Positions 26,478-38,074 of a stretch of 64,000 nt of DNA are shown here, in pieces. Position 1 is the first letter of the stretch. The number at the start of each line of letters is the position of its first letter. The position numbers and the translations under genes are program-made. This stretch comes from an uncultured Methylibium sp. (GTDB lineage Bacteria; Pseudomonadota; Gammaproteobacteria; Burkholderiales; Burkholderiaceae_C). The notes beneath the pieces are model-generated. The model worked only from the letters and a program-made list of their open reading frames with translations. It was not told the origin of the DNA and ran no database searches. The DNA lies in NCBI RefSeq assembly GCF_902826655.1, contig NZ_CADEFR010000006.1:1-64000 (forward strand), given 5' to 3'.

Positions 26478-27169
26478 ACCTCGAGCCACTCCTTGCGAAT
26501 ATAGGCGTTCGCCCGCAGGTCGGCCGGCGTGCCCTCGAAGACGATGCGGCCGTGGCCCATCACGTAGCAGCGCTCGGAGATCTCCAGCGCGATGGTCAGC
26601 TTCTGCTCGACCAGCAGCACCGACAGGCCGCGCCGCTTCAGTTCCTTCAGGTACTCGGCCACCAGCTCGACGATCTTGGGCGCCAGGCCCTCGGTCGGCT
26701 CGTCGATCATGATCAGGTCCGGGTCGCCCATCAGCGTGCGGCACAGCGTCAGCATCTGCTGCTCGCCGCCCGACAGCACGCCGGCCTCGGTGTGCTGGCG
26801 CTCCTTGAGGCGCGGGAACATCGCGTACATGTCGTCGGTCTTCCAGCGCGGATCCTTGGCCTTGCGCTTTTCGCCGAGCAGCAGGTTCTGGTGCACGGTC
26901 AGCTCGGGGAAGATGTCGCGGTTCTCGGGCACGTAGCCGATGCCGCGGTGGGCGATGTCGAAGGCGTGGTGGCCGAGGATCTCCTCGTCCTTCCACTTCA
27001 CCGAGCCCTGGCCGTCGACCAGGCCCATGATGGTCTTGACCGTGGTCGACCGTCCCGAACCGTTGCGGCCCAGCAGGCTGACGATCTCGCCAGGCTTGAC
27101 GTCGAGCGACACGCCGTGCAGCACGTGGCTCTTGCCGTAGAAGGCGTGGAGATTGGAAAGGCTCAGCAT
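26474..27169 (-). CDS. livF: Branched-chain amino acid ABC transporter ATP-binding protein LivF-type
   Basis: The 231-residue ATPase is the second nucleotide-binding subunit of a high-affinity Liv-type importer. It has the ABC signature LSGGEQQM, Walker B LIMIDEPTEGLAP and a LivF-type C-terminus (VLLVEQKL, HGRIVFEGTP). The Walker A motif reads GRNGSGRST, with Arg40 where Lys is normal (CGG codon at 27050-27052). I recall the same change in LivF proteins of this order, so the subunit may still work, paired with a canonical LivG. It lies three bases after livG. Confidence 0.92.
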   Translation of the reverse strand: MLSLSNLHAFYGKSHVLHGVSLDVKPGEIVSLLGRNGSGRSTTVKTIMGLVDGQGSVKWKDEEILGHHAFDIAHRGIGYVPENRDIFPELTVHQNLLLGEKRKAKDPRWKTDDMYAMFPRLKERQHTEAGVLSGGEQQMLTLCRTLMGDPDLIMIDEPTEGLAPKIVELVAEYLKELKRRGLSVLLVEQKLTIALEISERCYVMGHGRIVFEGTPADLRANAYIRKEWLEV

Positions 27170-27172
27170 CGC

Positions 27173-27961
27173 TCAGTGCCCCGCGGCTGCGGCCTGCTGG
27201 TCGGCCAGCACCGAGCCCAGGTAGGCCTCCTGCACGCGCGGATTGGCACGCACCGCCTCGGGCTCGTCGAAGGCGATGACCTCGCCGTAGACCAGCACCG
27301 CGATCTTGTCGGCCAGGCCGAACACCACGCCCATGTCGTGCTCCACGGTCAGCAGGGTCTTGCCCTCGGTCACCTCGCGGATCAGCTGCACGAAGCGCTT
27401 GGTCTCGCTCTTGCTCATGCCGGCGGTCGGCTCGTCGAGCAGGATCACGCTGGCGCCGCCGGCGATGGTGATGCCGATCTCCAGCGCGCGCTGCTCGGCG
27501 TAGGTCAGGTTCATCGCCAGCGTGTCGCGCTTCTTGTCGAGCTTGATCATCGTCATCACCTGCTCGGCGCGCTCGTTGGCGTCGGTCAGGTCGGCGAGGA
27601 ACTTCCAGAACGCGTACTTGTAGCCCTGGCTCCACAGCACCGCGCAGCGGACGTTCTCGAACACCGACAGCCGCGTGAACAGGTTGCTGACCTGGAAGCT
27701 GCGCGCCAGGCCCTTGCGGTTGATCTCGTAGGGCTTCTCACCGTCGATGCGCTGGCCGTGCAGCAGGATCTCGCCGCTGGTCAGGCCGAAGCGGCCGCTG
27801 ATGAGATTGAAGAGCGTCGACTTGCCGGCCCCGTTGGGGCCGATGATCGCGACCCGCTCGCCCGGCTTCACGGCCAGGCTGGCGCCGCGGATGATCTCCG
27901 TCTTGCCGAAGCTCTTGCGGATGTCCTTGAGTTCGACCGCGTAGCTGCTGTTGCCACTCAT
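27173..27961 (-). CDS. livG: Branched-chain amino acid ABC transporter ATP-binding protein LivG-type
   Basis: The 262-residue subunit has a canonical Walker A (GPNGAGKST, Lys47), Walker B (VILLDEPTAGMS) and the family's H-loop VEHDMGVVFGLADKI. The ABC signature is degenerate (LTYAEQRALEI), as is usual for LivG. It powers uptake of branched-chain amino acids or related compounds with LivF, LivH and LivM. Its ATG overlaps the livM stop by four bases. The C-terminal VQEAYLGS matches the family. Confidence 0.95.
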   Translation of the reverse strand: MSGNSSYAVELKDIRKSFGKTEIIRGASLAVKPGERVAIIGPNGAGKSTLFNLISGRFGLTSGEILLHGQRIDGEKPYEINRKGLARSFQVSNLFTRLSVFENVRCAVLWSQGYKYAFWKFLADLTDANERAEQVMTMIKLDKKRDTLAMNLTYAEQRALEIGITIAGGASVILLDEPTAGMSKSETKRFVQLIREVTEGKTLLTVEHDMGVVFGLADKIAVLVYGEVIAFDEPEAVRANPRVQEAYLGSVLADQQAAAAGH

Positions 27962-29253
27962 AGCGCTTCACGCCTCCGGATCTCGTGCTCGATCTCTTCC
28001 TGGATCGTGCCCCACTCGCGCGAGAACTGGCGCCGCGTGATCTCGAACAGGCCCAGGCCGGTCAGCATCACGAAGGCCGCGCCGAACCAGCTGTCGATGC
28101 CCTTCACGTCGAGCGTCGCACCCAGGAAGGGCAAGGTGCTGCCCAGGGCCGCACCGAGTTGCAGGTGGTACACCATCTCGACCATCGCGGCGGCGCCAGC
28201 CAGCACCACCAGCGCGCAGCCCGCCAGCGCGAGGTAGGACGTCCACAGGCGCTTGAGCTTGCCGAAGGCCGCGACGCGGAGGTTCATCATGATCAGGCTG
28301 GCGATGCCGCCCGGCGCGTACATCACCATGAAGAGGAAGATCAGGCCCAGGTAGAGCAGCCAGGCCTTGGTGAACTCGGACAGCAGCACGAAGGCCAGCA
28401 CCATCAGGATCGCGCCGATGATCGGCCCGAAGAAGAAGGTCGCGCCGCCGAGGAAGGTGAACAGCAGGTAGGCGCCCGAGCGTGCCGCGCCGACGACCTC
28501 GGCGGTCACGATCTCGAAGTTCAGCGTGTACAGGCCGCCCGCGAGGCCCGCGAAGAAGCCCGAGATGATGAAGGCGAAGTAGCGCACCCGCTGCGTGTTG
28601 TAGCCGATGAACTCGACGCGCTCGGGGTTGTCGCGCACCGCGTTGAGCATGCGGCCCAGCGGCGTGCGCGTGAAGGCGAACATCGCCGCCGTCGCGATGA
28701 AGGTGTAGATCGCGATCAGGTAGTAGACCTGGATCTGCGGACCGAAGTTGATGCCGGCCACCGGCGTGCCGACGACACGGTTGCCCGAGACGCCGGCCTC
28801 GCCGCCGAAGAACTCCGGGATCATCAGCGAGGCCGCGAACACCAGCTCGGCGATGCCCAGCGTGATCATCGCGAAGGGCGTGCCGGCCTTCTTGGTCGTG
28901 ACGAAGCCGAACAGTACCGCGAAGCCCATGCCGGCCACGGCGCCGACCAGCGGGATCAGGCTGACCGGGATCGGCCACTGGCCGCCTGCCACCGCGTTGA
29001 GCATGTGGATCGCGATGTAGGAGCCCAGGCCGGTGTAGACCGCATGGCCGAAGCTCAACATGCCGCCCTGCCCCAGCAGCATGTTGTAGGACAGGCAGGT
29101 GATGATCGCGATGCCCATCTGCGCCAGCATCGTGCGCGACAGACCGCTGGTGAACACCAGCGGCGCGATCAGCAGCAGCAGCGCGAACAGCGTCCAGACG
29201 ACCCAGCGTCCGACGTTGTAGGGCTTGAAATGGAAGTTCTGCGTGGTGCTCAT
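27958..29253 (-). CDS. livM: Branched-chain amino acid ABC transporter permease LivM-type
   Basis: The 431-residue permease has eight or more predicted membrane spans (for example WVVWTLFALLLLIAPLVFTS, ITCLSYNMLLGQGGMLSFGH) and the LivM family core SFGHAVYTGLGSYIA, with NPERVEFIGYN in the cytoplasmic EAA-like loop. The protein is about 80-100 residues longer than typical LivM; the extra C-terminal part from about residue 330 contains one or two further spans and a charged tail ending EHEIRRREAL. It lies seven bases after livH and overlaps livG. Confidence 0.93.
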   Translation of the reverse strand: MSTTQNFHFKPYNVGRWVVWTLFALLLLIAPLVFTSGLSRTMLAQMGIAIITCLSYNMLLGQGGMLSFGHAVYTGLGSYIAIHMLNAVAGGQWPIPVSLIPLVGAVAGMGFAVLFGFVTTKKAGTPFAMITLGIAELVFAASLMIPEFFGGEAGVSGNRVVGTPVAGINFGPQIQVYYLIAIYTFIATAAMFAFTRTPLGRMLNAVRDNPERVEFIGYNTQRVRYFAFIISGFFAGLAGGLYTLNFEIVTAEVVGAARSGAYLLFTFLGGATFFFGPIIGAILMVLAFVLLSEFTKAWLLYLGLIFLFMVMYAPGGIASLIMMNLRVAAFGKLKRLWTSYLALAGCALVVLAGAAAMVEMVYHLQLGAALGSTLPFLGATLDVKGIDSWFGAAFVMLTGLGLFEITRRQFSREWGTIQEEIEHEIRRREAL

Positions 29254-29260
29254 CGCCGGA

Positions 29261-30280
29261 TCAGCCTTCCCGCGTCCCGAGCAGGCCCTTGGGCCGGAAG
29301 ATCAGGATCAGCACCAGGAACAGGTAGGGCAGGATCGGCGCGATCTGCGAGATCGTCAGCCGCAGCACCGAGTTGTTGGCGGCCTCCGGACTGAGCGCGA
29401 TGCCGAGTTGCTGGAACAGGCTGCCGAGCGAGTAGTCCACCGCGATCGCGAAGGTCTGCACCACGCCGATGATCAGCGACGCGAGGAAGGCGCCCGACAG
29501 CGAACCCATGCCGCCGACCACCACGACGACGAAGATGACCGAGCCCACCGTCGCCGCCATCGCCGGCTCGGTGACGAAGGTCACGCCGCCGATCACGCCG
29601 GCCAGGCCCGCGAGCGCCGCCCCGGCGCCGAACACCAGCATGAAGACGCGCGGTACGTTGTGCCCGAGCGCCTCGACCATCTCGGGATGCGTCAGCGCGG
29701 CCTGGATCACCAGGCCGATGCGCGTGCGCGTGAGCAGCAGCCACAGCGCCACCAGCATGAACAGCGCCACCAGCATCATGAAGCCGCGCGTGGCGGGGAA
29801 CGGCGAGCACACGGTACCGGCCACCGCGCACACGGCCGCCGGCGCGGCGCCCCAGGTCAGGCCGAGGCCGGCGTCGGAGCCGATCAGCGTGAAGGCCGGC
29901 CCCTGCAGCGCGGCCGGCGGCGGGAACGGCACCGCGGTGCGCCCCCAGATCAGCTGCACCAGCTCGAGGATCACGTAGGAGATGCCGAAGGTCACCAGCA
30001 GTTCCGGCACGTGCCCGAACTTGTGGACCTTGCGCAGCGCCGTGCGCTCGAACAGCGCCCCCAGCACGCCGACCAGCAGCGGCGCGATCAGCAGGCCGGG
30101 CCAGAAGCCGACGATCTGCGAGATCGTGTACGCGATGTAGGCGCCCAGCATGTAGAAGCTGGCGTGGGCGAAGTTCAGCACGCCCATCATGCTGAAGATC
30201 AGCGTCAGCCCCGAGCTCAGCATGAACAGCAACAGCCCGTAGCTCAGGCCGTTGAGCATGGAGATCGTGAAGAATTCCAT
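29261..30280 (-). CDS. livH: Branched-chain amino acid ABC transporter permease LivH-type
   Basis: The 339-residue integral membrane protein is the second permease subunit. Family signatures are LNGLSYGLLLFMLSSGLTLI at the N-terminus, GVLNFAHASFYMLGAYIAY, and the EAA-like stretch MVEALGHNVPRVFMLVFGAG. A periplasmic insert around residues 120-155 (PFPPPAALQGPAFTLIGSDA) is longer than in E. coli LivH. It follows the substrate-binding gene across a 120-base gap containing a strong terminator-like hairpin. Confidence 0.93.
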   Translation of the reverse strand: MEFFTISMLNGLSYGLLLFMLSSGLTLIFSMMGVLNFAHASFYMLGAYIAYTISQIVGFWPGLLIAPLLVGVLGALFERTALRKVHKFGHVPELLVTFGISYVILELVQLIWGRTAVPFPPPAALQGPAFTLIGSDAGLGLTWGAAPAAVCAVAGTVCSPFPATRGFMMLVALFMLVALWLLLTRTRIGLVIQAALTHPEMVEALGHNVPRVFMLVFGAGAALAGLAGVIGGVTFVTEPAMAATVGSVIFVVVVVGGMGSLSGAFLASLIIGVVQTFAIAVDYSLGSLFQQLGIALSPEAANNSVLRLTISQIAPILPYLFLVLILIFRPKGLLGTREG

Positions 30281-30318
30281 CAGGGTCGGCGGTACAAGGG
30301 CGCCGCGGCGGCGCCAAG

Positions 30319-30355
30319 AAAAAGGGGCTCGATACGGTGACGCCGATCGAGCCCC
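30319..30355 (-). terminator. Rho-independent-type terminator between the binding-protein gene and livH
   Basis: GGGGCTCGAT and ATCGAGCCCC form a perfect 10-bp stem with a 12-base loop, and on the minus strand it is followed by TTTTT (AAAAA at 30319-30323). It lies 46 bases past the stop of the binding-protein gene and 39 bases before livH. It probably limits readthrough into the permease genes, giving more binding protein than membrane subunits. Confidence 0.8.
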
Positions 30356-30400
30356 GCCCGGCTGCAGCCCTGGATCAGGGGCCGCAGCCGCCTGTCGTCA

Positions 30401-31666
30401 TCAGGCGCCTGCGCCCGGCCGCTTCATCTGGCAGCTGGTCGGCGTGCTCGACACGTAGGCCGGGTACTCCTTGACCGGGGCCAGCGTCATGCCGGTGTTC
30501 TCGGGGCTGTACGGGAACTTGGCATCGGCCTTCTGCCAGACCGTGATGTACAGCGGCTGCTGCAGCTGGTGGTCGGTCTTGCGCATCTCGACTTCGCCGT
30601 TCATGTTGCCGTTGAAGCTCAGGCCTTCCAGCGCCGCGGCCACCTTGACCGGGTCGGTCGACTTGGCCTTGGCCATCGCGGCGGTCAGCGCCGAGTAGAT
30701 GCGGATCACCGAGCCGGTGTAGAAGTCGTCGTTGAACTTGGCCTTGTACTCGGCCTGCCACTTGCCCATCTGGCCCGGCAGGTTGTAGTGGTTGTACGAG
30801 GCCTGGAACAGCTTGCCTTCGTAGCTCTTGCCCAGCGCCGTCGGCGTGCCGCTGACGCCGCTGTAGTAGGTGAAGAACTTGCCGGTGTAGCCGCCCTCGT
30901 TGGCCGCCTTGACCAGCAGTGCCAGGTCGGAGCCCCAGTTGCCGGTGATGATGGTGTCGGCGCCGGCCGCCTTGATCTTGGCGACATAGGGCGCGAAGTC
31001 GCGCACCTGGGCGAGCGGGTGCAGGTCCTCGCCGACGATCTGGACGTCCGGGCGCTTCTTCGCCAGGTTCTCCTTCGCGAAGCGCGCCACCTGGTGGCCG
31101 TGCGAGTAGTTCTGGTTCAGCAGGTAGACCTTCTTGACGTCGGGCTGGGCCTCCTTGATGAAGGTGGTCAGCGCCTCCATCTTCATCGAGGTGTCAGCAT
31201 CGAAGCGGAAGTGCCAGTAGTTGCACTTGCTGTTGGTGAAGTCGGGGTCCACCGCCGAGTGGTTGAGGTAGACGACTTCCTTGCCCGGATTGCGCTCGTT
31301 GTGCTTGGCCACGGCCTCGATCAGCGCGCCGGCCACCGACGAGCCGTTGCCCTGGGTGATGTAGCGCACGCCCTGGTCGAGCGCCGCCTTGAAGGCGTTT
31401 AGGCTCTCGGTCGGGCTGAGCTTGTTGTCCAGCGCGATGATCTCGAATTTGACGCCGGCCGGGTTGAGCTTGGGATCGTTGTTGAACTTCTCGGCGAAGA
31501 ACTGGAAGCTCTTCACCTGGTTTTGGCCGACCGGGGCCATCAGGCCCGACAGCGGGTCGATCCAGGCGATCTTGACGGTCTCGCCCTTCTGCGCGAAGGC
31601 CAGCCCCGCGTGGAGCGCCATGCTGGCGCCGATCACCACACCGAACATCCGTTTCGTGAATCGCAT
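30401..31666 (-). CDS. ABC transporter substrate-binding protein (LivJ/LivK type)
   Basis: The 421-residue periplasmic binding protein has a signal peptide (about 1-25, ending GLAFAQ) and a type-1 periplasmic fold: VKIAWIDPLSGLMAPVGQNQ, QGNGSSVAGALIEAVAK, and DTIITGNWGSDLALLVKAA. It captures a branched-chain amino acid or an organic acid for the LivHMGF complex. ATG at 31666 is chosen because AAGGAGA precedes it by seven bases; an upstream ATG would remove the signal-peptide start. It is first gene of the transporter cluster and is followed by a terminator, then livH. Ligand unknown. Confidence 0.93.
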   Translation of the reverse strand: MRFTKRMFGVVIGASMALHAGLAFAQKGETVKIAWIDPLSGLMAPVGQNQVKSFQFFAEKFNNDPKLNPAGVKFEIIALDNKLSPTESLNAFKAALDQGVRYITQGNGSSVAGALIEAVAKHNERNPGKEVVYLNHSAVDPDFTNSKCNYWHFRFDADTSMKMEALTTFIKEAQPDVKKVYLLNQNYSHGHQVARFAKENLAKKRPDVQIVGEDLHPLAQVRDFAPYVAKIKAAGADTIITGNWGSDLALLVKAANEGGYTGKFFTYYSGVSGTPTALGKSYEGKLFQASYNHYNLPGQMGKWQAEYKAKFNDDFYTGSVIRIYSALTAAMAKAKSTDPVKVAAALEGLSFNGNMNGEVEMRKTDHQLQQPLYITVWQKADAKFPYSPENTGMTLAPVKEYPAYVSSTPTSCQMKRPGAGA

Positions 31667-31812
31667 CCTGGTCTCCTTGCGGCCTTGGGCCCTTGTGTTC
31701 AACACGGTGTCAGCTAGCGTAATGTGCAACCGACTTCACAGGTTTCCGGGACTTCCCCACTCCGGGATGTCGCCCACCGGACAACCTGCCCTCGACCGGG
31801 GCGTCGCCGGGC

Positions 31813-33441
<1,629 letters not shown>

Positions 33442-33466
33442 CGGGTTCTCCTAAGGACGGGCGGCG

Positions 33467-33496
33467 AGTATCGAAGCCGCGCGCGATCGCTGTCAA
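33467..33496 (-). promoter_or_regulatory. Sigma-70 promoter of the acyl-CoA ligase gene
   Basis: On the minus strand TTGACA (33491-33496) is followed after 18 bases by GATACT (33467-33472), four of six matches to TATAAT. The ligase ATG at 33441 is 25 bases further on with AGGAGA between, giving a short leader. The match is to consensus only; no start site is known. Confidence 0.6.
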
Positions 33497-33553
33497 AGCG
33501 TGATTCCCCCAGGGCCGGAAGGCGCATGCGGGCTGGCGGACAATCCGTGACTC

Positions 33554-35052
<1,499 letters not shown>

Positions 35053-35056
<4 letters not shown>

Positions 35057-35460
35057 GTTCGTACAAGGTCAACAAGCCCGACGCCGAATGGCGTGCCCAG
35101 CTGGATGCCACGCAGTTCGAGGTCACCCGCCACGCCGCCACCGAGCGCGCCTTCACCGGCAAGTACTGGGACCACTGGCAGGCCGGCACCTATGCCTGCG
35201 TCTGCTGCGGCGAGCCGCTGTTCGACTCCGCGACCAAGTTCGACGCCGGCTGCGGCTGGCCGAGCTACTCCGAGGCGCTGAAGGCCGGCATCGTCGAGCG
35301 CGTGGTCGACCGCAGCCACGGCATGGTGCGCGTCGAGGTCCGCTGCCAGAGCTGCGGCGCGCACCTGGGTCATGTCTTCGACGACGGCCCCGAACCGACC
35401 GGCGAGCGCTTCTGCATCAACTCGGCCTCGATCGACTTCCAGCCGCGCAACGGCTCGTAA
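35053..35460 (+). CDS. msrB: Peptide-methionine (R)-S-oxide reductase
   Basis: The 135-residue enzyme reduces methionine-R-sulfoxide in proteins. Two CxxC pairs that bind structural zinc are seen ([10 protein letters not shown] and CQSCGAH), and the catalytic Cys is in [20 protein letters not shown] contains a further Cys that may resolve the sulfenic acid. Its ATG overlaps the selO stop by four bases, so the two are translationally coupled. Cytoplasmic, no signal peptide. Confidence 0.97.
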
Positions 35461-35468
35461 CCCGGCCA

Positions 35469-35493
35469 GCCGCCCGGACACCGTCCGGGCGGC
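35469..35493. terminator. Strong hairpin after msrB
   Basis: An 11-bp perfect stem (GCCGCCCGGAC / GTCCGGGCGGC) with a 3-base loop starts nine bases after the msrB stop. No T tract follows on the plus strand. The next bases, CACAAT, resemble a -10 element for yciB, so the hairpin may separate the two transcripts. Confidence 0.5.
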
Positions 35494-35536
35494 ACAATCC
35501 GCCCGTCGCTCACCTGCGCCCTGCCCCGATCCTTCG

Positions 35537-36160
35537 ATGAAGTTCCTGTTCGACCTGTTCCCGATCGTCTTCTTCTTCATCGCCTTCAAGGTCGCCGAAG
35601 GCCAGCCCGATGCCGCTGCCGCATTCGCGAGCCAGCATTTCGGCTTCCTGGTCTCGGGCGGTACGGTCGGGCCGAACGAGGCCCCGGTGCTGCTGGCGAC
35701 GCTGGCGGTCATCCTGGCCACCTTCGCGCAGATCGGCTGGCTGCTGGCGCGCGGCAAGAAGATCGACACGATGCTGTGGGTGAGCCTGGGGCTGGTCACG
35801 GTGCTGGGCGGCGCAACGGTCTGGTTCCACAACGAGACCTTCATCAAGTGGAAGCCCAGCGTGCTGTACTGGGTCATGGGCACGGCCTTCTGGCTCAGCC
35901 AGGCCGTGTTCCGGCGCAACCTGCTGCAGTTGATGATCGGGCAGCAGCTCGAACTGCCGCCACCGGTGTGGCGCAACCTCAACTTCATGTGGATCGCGTT
36001 CTTCGCCTTCATGGGGCTGCTGAACCTGTACGTCGCGTACAGCTACTCGACCGACACCTGGGTCAACTTCAAGCTCTTCGGCGGCGTCGGCCTGATGCTG
36101 CTGTTCACGCTGCTGCAGGGTCTCTACCTCAGTCGGCACATCAAGGCCGAGGATGAGTGA
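35537..36160 (+). CDS. yciB: Inner membrane septation protein A (YciB/IspZ)
   Basis: The 207-residue integral membrane protein has five or more predicted spans and the family signatures MKFLFDLFPIVFFFIAFKVA, KWKPSVLYWVMGTAFWLSQ and NLNFMWIAFFAFMGLLNLYVA. YciB affects intracellular septation and cell-envelope organisation in enteric bacteria. A loop near residues 27-50 is longer than in E. coli (179 residues). The 3' end overlaps bolA by eight bases, so they share an mRNA. Confidence 0.93.
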   Translation: MKFLFDLFPIVFFFIAFKVAEGQPDAAAAFASQHFGFLVSGGTVGPNEAPVLLATLAVILATFAQIGWLLARGKKIDTMLWVSLGLVTVLGGATVWFHNETFIKWKPSVLYWVMGTAFWLSQAVFRRNLLQLMIGQQLELPPPVWRNLNFMWIAFFAFMGLLNLYVAYSYSTDTWVNFKLFGGVGLMLLFTLLQGLYLSRHIKAEDE

Positions 36161-36452
36161 CGCCGCCGTGGCCGCACCGACCGCGGCCGAGATCGAAGCG
36201 AGCCTGCGCGAGGCGCTCGCGCCGCAGTCGGTGGCCGTCGGCGACGACAGCCACCTGCACGCCGGCCACGCCGGCGCCCGCGAGGGCGGTCACTTCAGCG
36301 TGCGCATCGTCAGCGCGCGCTTCGACGGGCTGGGCCGCGTCGCGCGCCATCGCCTTGTGTATGATGCCTTGACCCGCTGGATGCCCCGTGGCATCCACGC
36401 CCTGGCCCTGACGGCGCTGACTCCCGCCGAAGCCGCCCGCACCGACTCCTGA
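36153..36452 (+). CDS. BolA family protein
   Basis: The 99-residue protein has the BolA fold: DDSHLHAGHAGAREGGHFSVRIVSARFDG, then RHRLVYDALTRWMPRGIHALAL, with conserved His residues that can share an iron-sulfur cluster with monothiol glutaredoxins. BolA proteins act in iron metabolism or transcription control. It overlaps yciB by eight bases and precedes the parvulin gene by 80 bases that contain an 8-base direct repeat (GCTCGCGA at 36466 and 36477). Confidence 0.92.
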   Translation: MSDAAVAAPTAAEIEASLREALAPQSVAVGDDSHLHAGHAGAREGGHFSVRIVSARFDGLGRVARHRLVYDALTRWMPRGIHALALTALTPAEAARTDS

Positions 36453-36532
36453 GGCCCGAGAACCGGCTCGCGATCCGCTCGCGACACCCCATCCATCGGC
36501 CTTGCCTTCCAACCCCAGCCGCCGTTGCACGC

Positions 36533-37354
36533 ATGAAGCCGTCCACTCCCCTTGCCCTCAGCCTTTCCTCGTTCGCGTTGACCGTCGCGCTGCTCGCGCC
36601 GCAGGTCGCCGGCGCCCAGAACATCGCCACCGTCAACGGCAAGCCGGTGCCCAAGGCGCGGGCCGACGCGCTGCTGCAGCAGGTCGAGAGCCAGGCCCGC
36701 GGCCAGGGACAGCAGCTGCCGCCCGAGGCCGCGCGCCAGGTCAAGGACGAGGTCGTGCTGCGCGAGATCTTCGTGCAGGAGGCCGAGAAGCGCGGCCTCA
36801 CCGCCAGCGGTGACTACAAGCAGCAGATGGAGATCGCTCGCCAGAGCATCCTGATCCGCGAGCTGTTCAAGGACTACGAGAAGAAGAACCCGGTCACCGA
36901 CGCCGAGATCAAGACCGAGTACGACAAGTACAAGGCCCAGGCCGGCGACAAGGAATACCGCGTGCGCCACATCCTCGTCGAGAAGGAAGACGAGGCCAAG
37001 GCGCTGATCACGCAGCTCAAGGGCGGCGCCAGCTTCGAGGACGCGGCCAAGAAGTCGAGCAAGGACCCGGGCTCGGCGGCCAAGGGCGGCGACCTCGACT
37101 GGGCGACCGCCGGCAGCTACGTGCCCGAGTTCTCGCAGGCCATGGTCAAGCTGAACAAGGGCGCGATGACCGATACCCCGGTCAAGAGCCAGTTCGGCTG
37201 GCACATCCTCAAGCTCGAGGACGTGCGCGACACGCAGTTCCCGCCGCTCGACGAGGTCAAGCCGCAGATCCAGCAGCGCCTGTCGCAGCAGAAGCTCGCC
37301 AGCTTCCGCGACGAGCTGAAGAGCAAGGCCAAGACCGACTACAAGTTCAACTGA
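36533..37354 (+). CDS. Periplasmic parvulin-type peptidyl-prolyl isomerase
   Basis: The 273-residue protein has a signal peptide (about 1-25, ending GAQN), a SurA-like N-terminal helical part (ATVNGKPVPKARADALLQQV) and a parvulin domain at about 140-235: YRVRHILVEKEDEAKALITQ, GGDLDWATAGSYVPEFSQAM, and SQFGWHILKLEDVR. It speeds cis-trans proline isomerisation in exported proteins. Located after bolA, and its stop overlaps the convergent DUF1624 gene by eight bases. Confidence 0.92.
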   Translation: MKPSTPLALSLSSFALTVALLAPQVAGAQNIATVNGKPVPKARADALLQQVESQARGQGQQLPPEAARQVKDEVVLREIFVQEAEKRGLTASGDYKQQMEIARQSILIRELFKDYEKKNPVTDAEIKTEYDKYKAQAGDKEYRVRHILVEKEDEAKALITQLKGGASFEDAAKKSSKDPGSAAKGGDLDWATAGSYVPEFSQAMVKLNKGAMTDTPVKSQFGWHILKLEDVRDTQFPPLDEVKPQIQQRLSQQKLASFRDELKSKAKTDYKFN

Positions 37355-38072
37355 GCCGCACGAGCGCCTGCCAGGCCAGCAGGCTCCCGATGAGCACGGG
37401 CTGGTGCAGCATGTAGAAGCTCAGGCTCCAGCGACCCAGGGTCGCGAGCGGACGCAGCGGGCGCGGGAGCGCTCCGCCCAGCCAGCCGGCGCGGCGGCGT
37501 GACACCCAGTCGCCCGCTGCCGCCCCCCAGGCCATCACGCCCAGCCAGGGCAGCAGCGGCACCCAGTCCTCGGTGATCGGCTTGCGGGTCACGAGACCCA
37601 CCCAGTTGGTGAGCCGGCTGTCGAAGAACGGATGCTGGACGAACTGCGGCAGCAGGATCGCCGCCAGCCCCAGCGGCCACAGCCAGGCCCCGGCCCGCGC
37701 GCCGAGCCGGCACGCGATCAGCATCAGCGCGATGCCGTGCAGCACGCCGAAGCTGATCCAGCTCCTGGGAAACATCAGCGCGCTGCCGGCACTGACCAGC
37801 AGCGCGCAGCCCGCCACCTGCGCCCAGCGCCGCCAGAAGCGCGGCCAGTCCTGGCCCTGGGCCACCGCCAGCGCCTGACCGAAGCCCGCGCAGAACAGGA
37901 ACAGGCTGACGATCGCCGTGCGCTGGTGCAGCCAGAACGGGTCGCGGTAGAAGTTGGCGTCGATCAGCCGGAAGTAGGCCAGGTCGAAGCCAAAGTGGAA
38001 GATCGCCATCCACACGATCGCGAAGCCGCGCAGCGCATCGAGCCGCGCATGGCGCTCGCTCGCGATGCCCAT
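37347..38072 (-). CDS. DUF1624 / heparan-alpha-glucosaminide N-acetyltransferase-like membrane protein
   Basis: The 241-residue protein has about seven membrane spans and the signature RLDALRGFAIVWMAIFHFGFDL near the N-terminus, shared by DUF1624 and acyltransferase-type membrane enzymes, and a terminal GRWSLSFYMLHQPVLIGSLL. It likely transfers an acetyl or acyl group across the inner membrane, but substrate is unknown. It starts two bases after the stop of the YciI-like gene (38075) on the same strand. Confidence 0.82.
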   Translation of the reverse strand: MGIASERHARLDALRGFAIVWMAIFHFGFDLAYFRLIDANFYRDPFWLHQRTAIVSLFLFCAGFGQALAVAQGQDWPRFWRRWAQVAGCALLVSAGSALMFPRSWISFGVLHGIALMLIACRLGARAGAWLWPLGLAAILLPQFVQHPFFDSRLTNWVGLVTRKPITEDWVPLLPWLGVMAWGAAAGDWVSRRRAGWLGGALPRPLRPLATLGRWSLSFYMLHQPVLIGSLLAWQALVRLS

Positions 38073-38074
38073 GC

